A DNA stretch of 64,000 nucleotides from Planctomycetota bacterium (lineage in GTDB: Bacteria; Planctomycetota; UBA1135; GCA-002748355), in assembly GCA_020638795.1 (NCBI GenBank), contig JACKHW010000002.1, positions 558,001 to 622,000 of the forward strand, read 5' to 3'. The translations under genes and the position numbers were made by a program. This document shows, one piece after another, positions 53,429-60,760 of this stretch; position 1 is the stretch's first letter; the number at the start of each line of letters is the position of its first letter. The notes beneath the pieces are model-generated. The model saw only the letters and a program-made list of their open reading frames with translations. It was not told the origin of the DNA and ran no database searches.

Positions 53429-54247
53429 ATGACCGACATCTTCGAAGAAATCGTGCGCCTGCGTCGCGACGGGACGCCTGCCGCCCTCGCGACGATCATC
53501 GCGACGCGCGGGTCGACCCCCGGGCGCGAGACGATGCGACTGCTCGTCCGCGCCGACGGGACGTTTCTCGGGACGGTCGGCGGTGGCTGCCTCGAGGCCG
53601 AGGTCTACGAGACCGCCAAGTCCGTGTTGCGAGACGAGAAGGCGCGCACGCTGCACTTCCGCCTGACCGAGTTCGAGTCGCCCGAGAACGGCTTGCTGTG
53701 CGGGGGTGAGGTCACGGTCTTCATCGAAGCGCTGTCGACGCCGACGCTGCTCGTCTTTGGCGGTGGGCACATCTCCCGAATCCTCGCGCACGTGGCGCAC
53801 CTCGCCGGATTTCGTGTCGAGATCGCCGAGGACCGCGACGACTTCGCGACGAACGAGCGGTTTCCCGAGGCTGCGCGCTTGCACGTCGGGTCGATGCGTG
53901 AACTCGCCGAGTCGCTTCCGCTGGGTCCCACGACCTACGTCGTCGTCGTGACGCGGGGTCACAAGGGGGATGGCGAAGTCCTCACGGGACTCGCGACGCG
54001 TGCCACATCGAGCGCTGAGTTCGACCATCCGCGCTACCTCGGGATGATCGGAAGCAAGGTCAAGCGCGTCGTGCTCTTCAAGAAGCTCGTGCAGGATCAT
54101 GCGGTCCCGGAGGCGTGGCTCGCCGCGGTCCGCAGTCCGGTAGGCCTCCAGATCGGGGCGAGATCGCACGAAGAGATCGCGATCGCGATCGTCGCGGAGA
54201 TGATCCAGGTGCGGCGGAATCCGAGCGAGGAAGCCGAGCGGCCCTGA
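53429..54247 (+). CDS. XdhC/CoxI-family molybdenum cofactor maturation protein
   Basis: The 272-residue protein has both XdhC parts: the N-terminal domain with RGSTPGRETMRLLV and GTVGGGCLEAEV, and the C-terminal Rossmann domain with VFGGGHIS, VVVVTRGHKGD and YLGMIGSKVKR. XdhC binds Moco and helps insert it, in sulfurated form, into xanthine dehydrogenase-type enzymes. No such molybdoenzyme gene is in the window. ATG 53429 has GGGGAG 6 nt upstream; ATG 53411 is an alternative. Confidence 0.9.
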   Translation: MTDIFEEIVRLRRDGTPAALATIIATRGSTPGRETMRLLVRADGTFLGTVGGGCLEAEVYETAKSVLRDEKARTLHFRLTEFESPENGLLCGGEVTVFIEALSTPTLLVFGGGHISRILAHVAHLAGFRVEIAEDRDDFATNERFPEAARLHVGSMRELAESLPLGPTTYVVVVTRGHKGDGEVLTGLATRATSSAEFDHPRYLGMIGSKVKRVVLFKKLVQDHAVPEAWLAAVRSPVGLQIGARSHEEIAIAIVAEMIQVRRNPSEEAERP

Positions 54248-54334
54248 ACCTACGTGCTTCTGCGCCGTTGGGACCGCGCGGCGGGACGCTTCGACGCAGT
54301 CCGGATGCTCGTCCGGGCGCCCGTGAGGCCTTGC

Positions 54335-54363
54335 TTGCCGGCACCCGGGCTCGCGCGTAGCAT
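54335..54363 (+). promoter_or_regulatory. Candidate promoter of the TPR/PlsC pair
   Basis: TTGCCG (54335-54340), a 17-nt spacer and TAGCAT (54358-54363) lie about 77 nt before the ATG at 54440. Confidence 0.4.
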
Positions 54364-54439
54364 GTCCCGCCCTTTCGACGGCAGAAGCCCTATTGCCGAC
54401 GAGAGGAAGCCTCGCAAACGACGACTGGATCCTTCGCCG

Positions 54440-55540
54440 ATGACACGTTGCAGCTTGTCCCTTCCGCTCCGCTTGTTCCCGACGCTCGTCCTTGCAGCTC
54501 CGGCTGCCTGGTCGCAGACCGACACGATTCATTTGGTCAACGGAGACAAGATCGAACGCGTGAAGGTCGAAGACTACGACTACGAACAGGTCAAGTACCA
54601 GTCGGGTCGCATCGAGTCGACGCAGCCTCGTGATCAGGTCGCGAGCATCGAATTCGGTCAGCCGGCCATCGCAAAGCTCTTCGAGACCGCGAAGAAGCTG
54701 ACCAACGATCAGCAATATCAAGACGCGTTCGTCGCGTGGATCGATGCCGCGGACAAGGCGCAGAAGTCGAAGGCGCTCGAGCCGTTCGAGCAGGTCGCTC
54801 TGTTCGAGGCGTTCAAAATCGCCCAACTCGTCGGCGAAGCCGGTGACATCAAGGGGGTCGTCGATCGCCTCGAGAAGACGAAGGACGGTCGTAGTGCCTA
54901 CTTGCCGGAAGTTTGGGCATACCGACTCGACAAGGCACGCGACAGCGCGGGCAACGATCGAGGCAAGCTCGAGAATTACAAGGAAGGGGTCAAGCAGTAC
55001 GCGGCGTTCGTCGGGGAAAAGGGGCTCGGAGACCGCTTCAAGTTCGAGGCCGAGCTCTACGACATCGATGCCAAGTCCCGACTCGTCGAGATGAAGCCCG
55101 CAGAGGCGAAGAGCCAGCTCGAGCGCATGCTTCCGACCGTCGAGACCAACTACCCGGGACTCGCCAATCGCATCCACCTGGCGCTCGCGAACGCCGTCCT
55201 CGCGGCCGGCTCGTACGACGAGGCCCAAAAGCTCTTCTCGAACATCGTCGACAGCAAGTCCGCGGATGACGGGACACGCGCACAGGCACTCGTCGGGCGC
55301 GGCCACAGCTGGTTGCGTCGCGATAACCTGACACCCGAGCAAGCTCGAAACGCCCTGCTCGATTACATGCGCGTCGCGATCATCTACGACAAGGTCGGTG
55401 ACGAAGTCGTCGGCGAGGCGCTGTATCACGCGATCACCGCGTACGACCGCTGGAACGGCGTCGACAAGGAGACCGCCAAGCGTCGGATCCGCACGCGCCT
55501 CAAGCTCGACTACAGCAAGAGCAGCTGGGCCGACAAGTAG
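54440..55540 (+). CDS. Exported TPR-like helical repeat protein
   Basis: This 366-residue protein has a signal peptide (LVLAAPAAWSQ). A short N-terminal beta segment follows (DTIHLVNGDKIERVKVEDYDYEQVKY), similar to the 'GD.i.g.i' strand-rich modules seen before TPR domains. Then come about 280 residues of amphipathic helices with TPR-like spacing (RIHLALANAVLAAGSYDEAQ). It is probably a periplasmic scaffold. It is coupled to PlsC by a TAGTG overlap. Confidence 0.7.
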   Translation: MTRCSLSLPLRLFPTLVLAAPAAWSQTDTIHLVNGDKIERVKVEDYDYEQVKYQSGRIESTQPRDQVASIEFGQPAIAKLFETAKKLTNDQQYQDAFVAWIDAADKAQKSKALEPFEQVALFEAFKIAQLVGEAGDIKGVVDRLEKTKDGRSAYLPEVWAYRLDKARDSAGNDRGKLENYKEGVKQYAAFVGEKGLGDRFKFEAELYDIDAKSRLVEMKPAEAKSQLERMLPTVETNYPGLANRIHLALANAVLAAGSYDEAQKLFSNIVDSKSADDGTRAQALVGRGHSWLRRDNLTPEQARNALLDYMRVAIIYDKVGDEVVGEALYHAITAYDRWNGVDKETAKRRIRTRLKLDYSKSSWADK

Positions 55541-56268
55541 TGTCGCGACGCGCCCGCGGAGGCTTTCTCGCGACGCTCGATTCGTTCGCGTTCGCCATCT
55601 TCCGCGTCGCCTTGCGCGTCGCACTGACGCTCTACTTTCGGCTGTCGGTCCGCGGAGATCGAACGCTCGACCATGGGCCGGCGATCGTCGTCGCGAACCA
55701 TCAGAGCTTCCTCGATTCGCTTCTTGTCGGCGTCGCTGTTCGACCGCGAGTGCGGTTCGTGATGACCGAGCTCTTCGCGTGCGTGCGCGGCTTGCGTTGG
55801 TTCTTTCGTTGGAACCGCGTGATCATCATGCGCGAAGATTCGTCCAACCGTGAGATGTTCAAGCAGTCGCTCGCGGCGCTGCAGAACGGCGAAGTGCTCG
55901 GGATCTTCCCGGAGGGAACGATCAGCCTCGATGGCTCGTTGAGCGAGTTCCAGCCCGGCGCGTTGTCGATGGCGCTCCGAGAACGCGTGCCGATCGTGCC
56001 CGTGGCGCTCGTCGGAGCGCATCGTGCGCTGCATCGTTCGATGTGGTTTCCGCGACCGCGCAAGATCCGTGTCGAGGTCGGCACGCCGATCCCTCCCGAC
56101 GAGTTGTTTCCGCGCTCGGCGAGTCGCACGGAGGCGTTGGAGATCGGGGCCCGCTTGCTCCAGCATCGCGTCGAAGAGCTCAGCCGCCGCGCGGAGCTCC
56201 GCGGTCGATCTCCCGTGACTTCAGTCGACACTGCAGGTGTCGCGAACGATCGCGCGGATCGCGGATAA
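55540..56268 (+). CDS. 1-Acyl-sn-glycerol-3-phosphate acyltransferase (PlsC family)
   Basis: The 242-residue protein has an N-terminal hydrophobic segment and the acyltransferase motifs NHQSFLD (HX4D), the acyl-acceptor FFRWNRVIIMRED region, FPEGT and a VPVALVGAHRAL strand. It acylates lysophosphatidic acid in phospholipid synthesis. It starts with GTG 55540, sharing a base with the upstream TAG stop. The last 48 bp overlap the end of the convergent GT9 gene. Confidence 0.88.
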   Translation: MSRRARGGFLATLDSFAFAIFRVALRVALTLYFRLSVRGDRTLDHGPAIVVANHQSFLDSLLVGVAVRPRVRFVMTELFACVRGLRWFFRWNRVIIMREDSSNREMFKQSLAALQNGEVLGIFPEGTISLDGSLSEFQPGALSMALRERVPIVPVALVGAHRALHRSMWFPRPRKIRVEVGTPIPPDELFPRSASRTEALEIGARLLQHRVEELSRRAELRGRSPVTSVDTAGVANDRADRG

Positions 56269-57102
56269 GACCTCGTCCGTCGACATGTCGGTCCAGTCGA
56301 TCGTGATCGGGTCGATGCGTCCGTAGGGCATCCAGACGCGTTGGTGACTCGCGTCGCCGATCAAGATCACCGTAGGCAGTCCGAGCGCTGCCGCGAGATG
56401 AGCTGGTCCGGTGTCGTGCCCGAGGAACACGGTCGCGGTCGTCAATCCCCGTGCAAACTCCGTGATTCGTGGCGATTCGACGATGCGTGTTCGTGGATCC
56501 GTACGCAGTGATGTGCGCAGCGACGCGTCGGCGGGCCCGAAAGAGATCGTGACGTCGAGTCCTGCCTCCAGGAGGTCGTGCACGAGGGCAGGCGCGCGCG
56601 CTTCGAACGCGGGCCAGAGCTTCTTCGCGGAGCCAGCGCCTGCGTGGATCCACACGTGATCCTCACGGCGTGGACCGTCCGTGGGCAAACTCTTTATGCG
56701 GACGCGACCGTCGTGTCGAGGACGCATCCCGAAGCGAGCTTCGAACACCGCGGCGAATCGTTCGAACAGTTGTCGGCTTGCCTGCATGTCTTCTCGCTCG
56801 TCGACGCGGACATCGAACGCGAGGCTTCGCGGGTTCACGTGTGGGAGTGCGGGTTCGCCGATCACTAGGTCATAGCGATCGACCCACGCCAGTGTTTCGC
56901 CAAGCAAGGTGCGATGCAGGGCCAGCGTTTCACTCGACAAGGCTCTTCGAACGCGGCCGCGCTCTTCGAACAGCTCCGCAAAGTCCGACACGCCTGCGAA
57001 ATCGACCGACTCGATGCGAGGGTCGGTCGCGAGATAGTCGAGGATCGGCAGCATGACGATGGTGTCGCCGAGAGCCCCACGGCGCAGGACCAGGGCGATC
57101 AT
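56221..57102 (-). CDS. Glycosyltransferase family 9 protein (heptosyltransferase-like)
   Basis: The 293-residue GT-B protein begins VLRRGALGDTIVMLPIL and has the C-terminal donor-site block GHDTGPAHLAAALGLPTVILIG, both hallmarks of GT9. Family members add heptose or related sugars to the LPS core. It is shorter than typical (about 330-350). ATG 57102 puts the GALGD motif at the normal position; ATG 57126 and 57120 are in-frame alternatives. It overlaps the PlsC gene tail by 48 bp. Confidence 0.85.
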   Translation of the reverse strand: MIALVLRRGALGDTIVMLPILDYLATDPRIESVDFAGVSDFAELFEERGRVRRALSSETLALHRTLLGETLAWVDRYDLVIGEPALPHVNPRSLAFDVRVDEREDMQASRQLFERFAAVFEARFGMRPRHDGRVRIKSLPTDGPRREDHVWIHAGAGSAKKLWPAFEARAPALVHDLLEAGLDVTISFGPADASLRTSLRTDPRTRIVESPRITEFARGLTTATVFLGHDTGPAHLAAALGLPTVILIGDASHQRVWMPYGRIDPITIDWTDMSTDEVLSAIRAIVRDTCSVD

Positions 57103-57278
57103 CGTGCACCACTTCCGCATCGACACCGAGATCGCGAGGCATCGATTTCTCGACGCGAGGACAGTTTCTCCGTGTTCGACGTGCCGTTTTTCACCGGCTC
57201 GTTCCCTTCCTTACGTGCGGCTCCTGTTGGTGCCGCGCGTCCCCGGTGGGATCCGGGACAAGAGGATTGGAGGGGATC

Positions 57279-57833
57279 GTGGATCAGGAGATCGATGGCT
57301 GGCGCAAGTGCGCCCGCCGGTACTTCACACCGAGACTCGAGGACAAGAACACCGTCGACGATCTCGTTCAGGAGACGTGCGTTCGGGCGTGGTTGTCCAA
57401 ACGTGATGGGCGAACGGCTCATGTCGGTGGTGGATGGATCATCGGAATCTCGTGGCGAGCACTCGCACAGTATCGTCGTCATCGCGCGACGGTAGGTGCA
57501 CGGATCGCGTGCGAGAGCGATGTTTGTCATGCGCTCGTGACGTATGCGGACACGGTGAGAGAACGTCACTATCGCATCGGTGATGACGAGTATCCCCTGA
57601 GCACGGTTCTGAGGGTCCTCGAGCGCAGTGTTCGCGAGATGCCCGCGACTTGGCGAGGCATTTTCCAGCTGCGCATGGCCGGCGCCTCGCTCGATGCGAT
57701 CGCACGCCGTTCGGGTCTCAGTGTCAATGTCGTCAAGCTCCGTCTCTATCGGGGGAGACAGGCTTTGAAAGAGGCGATCGTCGCCTCGCTCGAGAAGGAA
57801 GAAGTCGATGCAATCCAAACTCAGGAAGTCTGA
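57279..57833 (+). CDS. ECF-type RNA polymerase sigma factor
   Basis: The 184-residue protein has sigma region 2 (VDDLVQETCVRAWL) and region 4 with a helix-turn-helix (AGASLDAIARRSGLSVNVVKLRLYRGRQALKE). It lacks regions 1 and 3, as in the ECF group. GTG 57279 is preferred because GGAGGGG lies just upstream. No anti-sigma factor is adjacent; the next gene encodes an exported TPR protein and overlaps by 26 nt, so that product may be linked to its control. Confidence 0.85.
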   Translation: MDQEIDGWRKCARRYFTPRLEDKNTVDDLVQETCVRAWLSKRDGRTAHVGGGWIIGISWRALAQYRRHRATVGARIACESDVCHALVTYADTVRERHYRIGDDEYPLSTVLRVLERSVREMPATWRGIFQLRMAGASLDAIARRSGLSVNVVKLRLYRGRQALKEAIVASLEKEEVDAIQTQEV

Positions 57834-58674
57834 ACCCGCAACTGCATACGAGTCGTCGCACGGGCGCGTGCGACACGCGTGCTTCGCGCTCTTCGTATGT
57901 GCTTCGTTGCTCGCAAGTCATCGTGTCGCCATGGCGCAGGGCGAGTCGTCGGATCGTGGCGGCAAGCAGACCGATGCGATCGCCGCTCTGCGGAAAGAAG
58001 GAAAGAAAGCGTTGGCAGAGGCCGCGAAGCTCGCGCGCGTGCCGTCCGGAAGCGAGCACGAAGTCCGCGTTCGTGCGATCGAGAGCGCGCTCGAAGCTTT
58101 TGCTGGATGCATCGAACGCTTCGGCAAGGTGCCGAGCGTCGTTGCGGACGGCGAATTCCGTCGTGGCCAGCTGTTCGCCAAGCTCCAGCGAGTCGAATCG
58201 GCCTGTTCGGCATTCGAACGTGCCGCGGATACGGACACCGAAGTGTTCGGCGCGCGCGCATGGCTCGAGAAAGCGCATGTCCTACGGCGCCACAAGCGCT
58301 ACACGGACGCGCTCGCTGCGTATCGACGCTCCGCGTCCCTGCCGGGTGCACGCTACGCTGGCCAGGCGAGACTCTGGGTCGGCAAGACGCTCGTGTCGCT
58401 TGGACGCGTGCCCGACGCGCGCACGTCGTTCGAGGAGCTCGCTCGCGACAGCAAGGCGGACGCGCGACTCCGCGTGCAAGCCTTCGACGAACTCGCGATG
58501 AGCTGGATCCGCGACAACGAAGCCGACGCCGCAGCGCGCATCCACACCGAGGTCGACAACGCCTTCGCGACCGAAGTCGCCGGCGACGACAAGGCCGCGA
58601 TCGCGCTCGCCCGAGCGATCGAACGCATGCGCTCCAAGAAGAGTTTGGCTCGCCTTCGCGCGAAGCGCAGCTGA
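57808..58674 (+). CDS. Exported TPR protein coupled to the ECF sigma factor
   Basis: This 288-residue protein has an unusually long N-terminal basic and hydrophobic signal or anchor (to AMAQ, about residue 43). It is followed by helical repeats with TPR spacing (GEFRRGQLFAKLQRVESAC, ALAAYRRSASLPGARYAGQ). It overlaps the sigma gene by 26 nt and has its own AAGGAAG ribosome-binding site at 57795. It may be a target or partner of the sigma factor's signalling; this is inference. A strong hairpin follows. Confidence 0.72.
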   Translation: MQSKLRKSEPATAYESSHGRVRHACFALFVCASLLASHRVAMAQGESSDRGGKQTDAIAALRKEGKKALAEAAKLARVPSGSEHEVRVRAIESALEAFAGCIERFGKVPSVVADGEFRRGQLFAKLQRVESACSAFERAADTDTEVFGARAWLEKAHVLRRHKRYTDALAAYRRSASLPGARYAGQARLWVGKTLVSLGRVPDARTSFEELARDSKADARLRVQAFDELAMSWIRDNEADAAARIHTEVDNAFATEVAGDDKAAIALARAIERMRSKKSLARLRAKRS

Positions 58675-58683
58675 GCGCGAAAT

Positions 58684-58718
58684 GCACGGAGGGCGTGAAA
58701 ATATGGCCCTCCGTGCTT
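58684..58718 (+). terminator. Hairpin terminator after the sigma/TPR pair
   Basis: An 11-bp perfect stem, GCACGGAGGGC (58684-58694) / GCCCTCCGTGC (58706-58716), with an 11-nt A-rich loop is followed by TT. It starts 9 nt past the stop. Confidence 0.7.
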
Positions 58719-58963
58719 GGTCGACATCCCCGCGTCGATCCTACGGATGCCGATCATAGGCTGCGACCGCCTGGCATCGAGACCATCGTCAAGCCCGGCT
58801 CGTCACGAGTGACTTCGTCATTGCAGAACTGCTCAACCTCTCGGTCGCGCGACGGCAACGAGCGAGGGTGCCAAGCGTTGTGCCGTGATCCACGAGGTCC
58901 TCGCTCGAGTGTCGTAGCGCATTGGCCCAGCGTGGACGATAGAATCCGGCGCACGGGAGCGCC

Positions 58964-60226
58964 ATGATCGAACGCACGACGAGACTGCTGACGAACGCCG
59001 GCGCGGAACGCCAGGACCTTCGAGCCTATGAGGCCGAAGGTGGTTGGTCCGGGTTCCGCAACCTGGTGCAGAGTGGGGATCCCGAGGAGTTTCTCGCCGA
59101 GGTCGACGCGTCGAGGTTGCGCGGGCGCGGTGGTGCGCGGTTCCCGACCGCGACCAAGTTGCGGATGGCGCGGCAAGCGGACGGCGCCTCGAAGCACGTC
59201 GTCGCGAACGGGGGAGAACACGAGCCCGGTAGTCACAAGGACAAGTTCTTGGCGGCGCGGTATCCGCACGAGATTCTCGAGGGGCTCCTGATCGCGGCGT
59301 GGGCGACCGGGGCGGAACACGCTTGGGTCTACCTGATCGAAGACATGGACGAGCAGATCGCGTCGATCGAGAACGCGATCGACGAGGCGCGCTCGGCGAA
59401 CTTGCTCGGCGACGCGATCCTCGGCACCGATCTGTCCATCGACGTCCGCGTCCATCGCGCGCCGACGACGTACGTGGCCGGTGAGGAAACCGCGGCCATC
59501 GATTCGATCGAAGGTGGTCCGGGACGTCCACGCAAGAAGCCGCCGTATCCCGGGCAGCGAGGCATCGGTGGTCATCCGACGACGGTGCAGAACGTCGAGA
59601 CCCTCGCGCACCTCGCGTGGATCGCGCGCGAAGGTGCAGAGGCATTCGCCTCGATCGGCACGAAGGAGAGCACCGGCACGATGTTGTTCACGCTGCCGGA
59701 CAGCCTGCGCCATCCCGGAGTCCACGAACTGCCTTTCGGCATCACGTATCGCCAGATCCTCGACGACGTTGGCGGCGGCACGCGCGATGGTCGTCGCGTC
59801 GTTGCGCTGCTCCCGGCGCTCTCGTGCTCGTTCGTCGCGGCGGACGATCTCGACGTCGAGGTCAGCCACGAGTCGCTCGCCGAACTCGGCACGACGCCGG
59901 GCTGCGGTGGCATCCATCTGATTCTCGAAGGCGAGGACCCGGTCGAACGCATTCGGGACATCGCGCGCTTCTTCATGGCGGAGCAATGCGGGCAGTGTCC
60001 GCCATGTCGCATGGAGACCAATCAGTTCGTCCACATCCTCGAGGCGGTCCTCGCTGGCAAGAAGGGCGACTACATGGGACAACTCACGAAGATCGCGACG
60101 TTCGCCAATCGCAAGGGCAACTGTTCGCTCATCGAGATGGCGGCAGCGCCCGTCTTGTCCGGTGCACGGCTCTTTGCTTCGGCATTCGACGCGAAGGCGG
60201 AGAGCGGGAGCCCGGGCGACGCCTGA
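58964..60226 (+). CDS. NuoF-like NADH-binding flavoprotein (orphan)
   Basis: The 420-residue protein matches the complex I 51-kDa (NuoF) family: the FMN/NADH region RGRGGARFPTATKL and EHEPGSHKDKFLAARYPHEI (family: 'EPGT.KDR..me..Ph.liEG'), a SLBB-like middle and the 4Fe-4S cysteines Cys342, Cys345, Cys348 and Cys387. It transfers electrons from NADH to FMN and an iron-sulfur cluster. Neither NuoE nor NuoG is adjacent, so it may serve another NADH-linked complex. A GGGAG ribosome-binding site is 4-5 nt upstream. Confidence 0.85.
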   Translation: MIERTTRLLTNAGAERQDLRAYEAEGGWSGFRNLVQSGDPEEFLAEVDASRLRGRGGARFPTATKLRMARQADGASKHVVANGGEHEPGSHKDKFLAARYPHEILEGLLIAAWATGAEHAWVYLIEDMDEQIASIENAIDEARSANLLGDAILGTDLSIDVRVHRAPTTYVAGEETAAIDSIEGGPGRPRKKPPYPGQRGIGGHPTTVQNVETLAHLAWIAREGAEAFASIGTKESTGTMLFTLPDSLRHPGVHELPFGITYRQILDDVGGGTRDGRRVVALLPALSCSFVAADDLDVEVSHESLAELGTTPGCGGIHLILEGEDPVERIRDIARFFMAEQCGQCPPCRMETNQFVHILEAVLAGKKGDYMGQLTKIATFANRKGNCSLIEMAAAPVLSGARLFASAFDAKAESGSPGDA

Positions 60227-60256
60227 CGCAAGGCGCCGAACGTGGGACGCACGATC

Positions 60257-60601
60257 ATGAAGCGATTCGAGTCCATCGACGACGAGATTTCGGTCCTGCT
60301 CGAAACGCATCGCCACGTGTTGGCGTGGAATCGGTTCTCGGCTCCGCCGTTCGCGAGCTTCCTCGTCTCGCTGCACAAGCGCGAAGTCCGCTCGTTCGTG
60401 AGTTCGATCGACGATGTTCGATTCGATTACACGACCGACGACGGTGAACTCCGCATGACGCGCGAGGGGACGCGGATCATCCTGTCGTTTTCACGGCGTG
60501 GTGATGACGCGACGGGGCGGCACGTCTTGTCCGAGGATGCATCGAATCGCTTCGTGGCCGCGCTGCGCACGATCGCCGGAGTAGACCGGGGTGGCGGTTG
60601 A
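60257..60601 (+). CDS. Small hypothetical protein
   Basis: This 114-residue protein is an alpha-beta soluble protein without signal or membrane segments, ending in a Gly-rich tail (DRGGG). Reading is in the same direction as its neighbours, 30 nt after the NuoF-like gene, and starts at ATG 60257 (GTG 60242 is possible). No family is recognised. Long antisense frames also exist here, so its reality is moderately sure. Confidence 0.5.
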   Translation: MKRFESIDDEISVLLETHRHVLAWNRFSAPPFASFLVSLHKREVRSFVSSIDDVRFDYTTDDGELRMTREGTRIILSFSRRGDDATGRHVLSEDASNRFVAALRTIAGVDRGGG

Positions 60602-60760
60602 CGCCTCGACTTTCCGACTGATTTGTCGAGGCTCTCAGGGGCCGGCCAGGCGCGTACGATCGGCCACTGCGACATGCCCGGCTTTTCGGCCGGGCTTCGA
60701 GATCGAGCCTCGGCTGTTCGCGTGACCGAGAAGCTCAGCCGGGTATGCTCGCACTCCGGT

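Noticed and set aside
58754..60376. Long open frame on the - strand opposite the NuoF-like gene
   Set aside because: Composition is Arg/Asp/Glu-rich with no recognisable motif, and the + strand has clear NuoF motifs over the same region.
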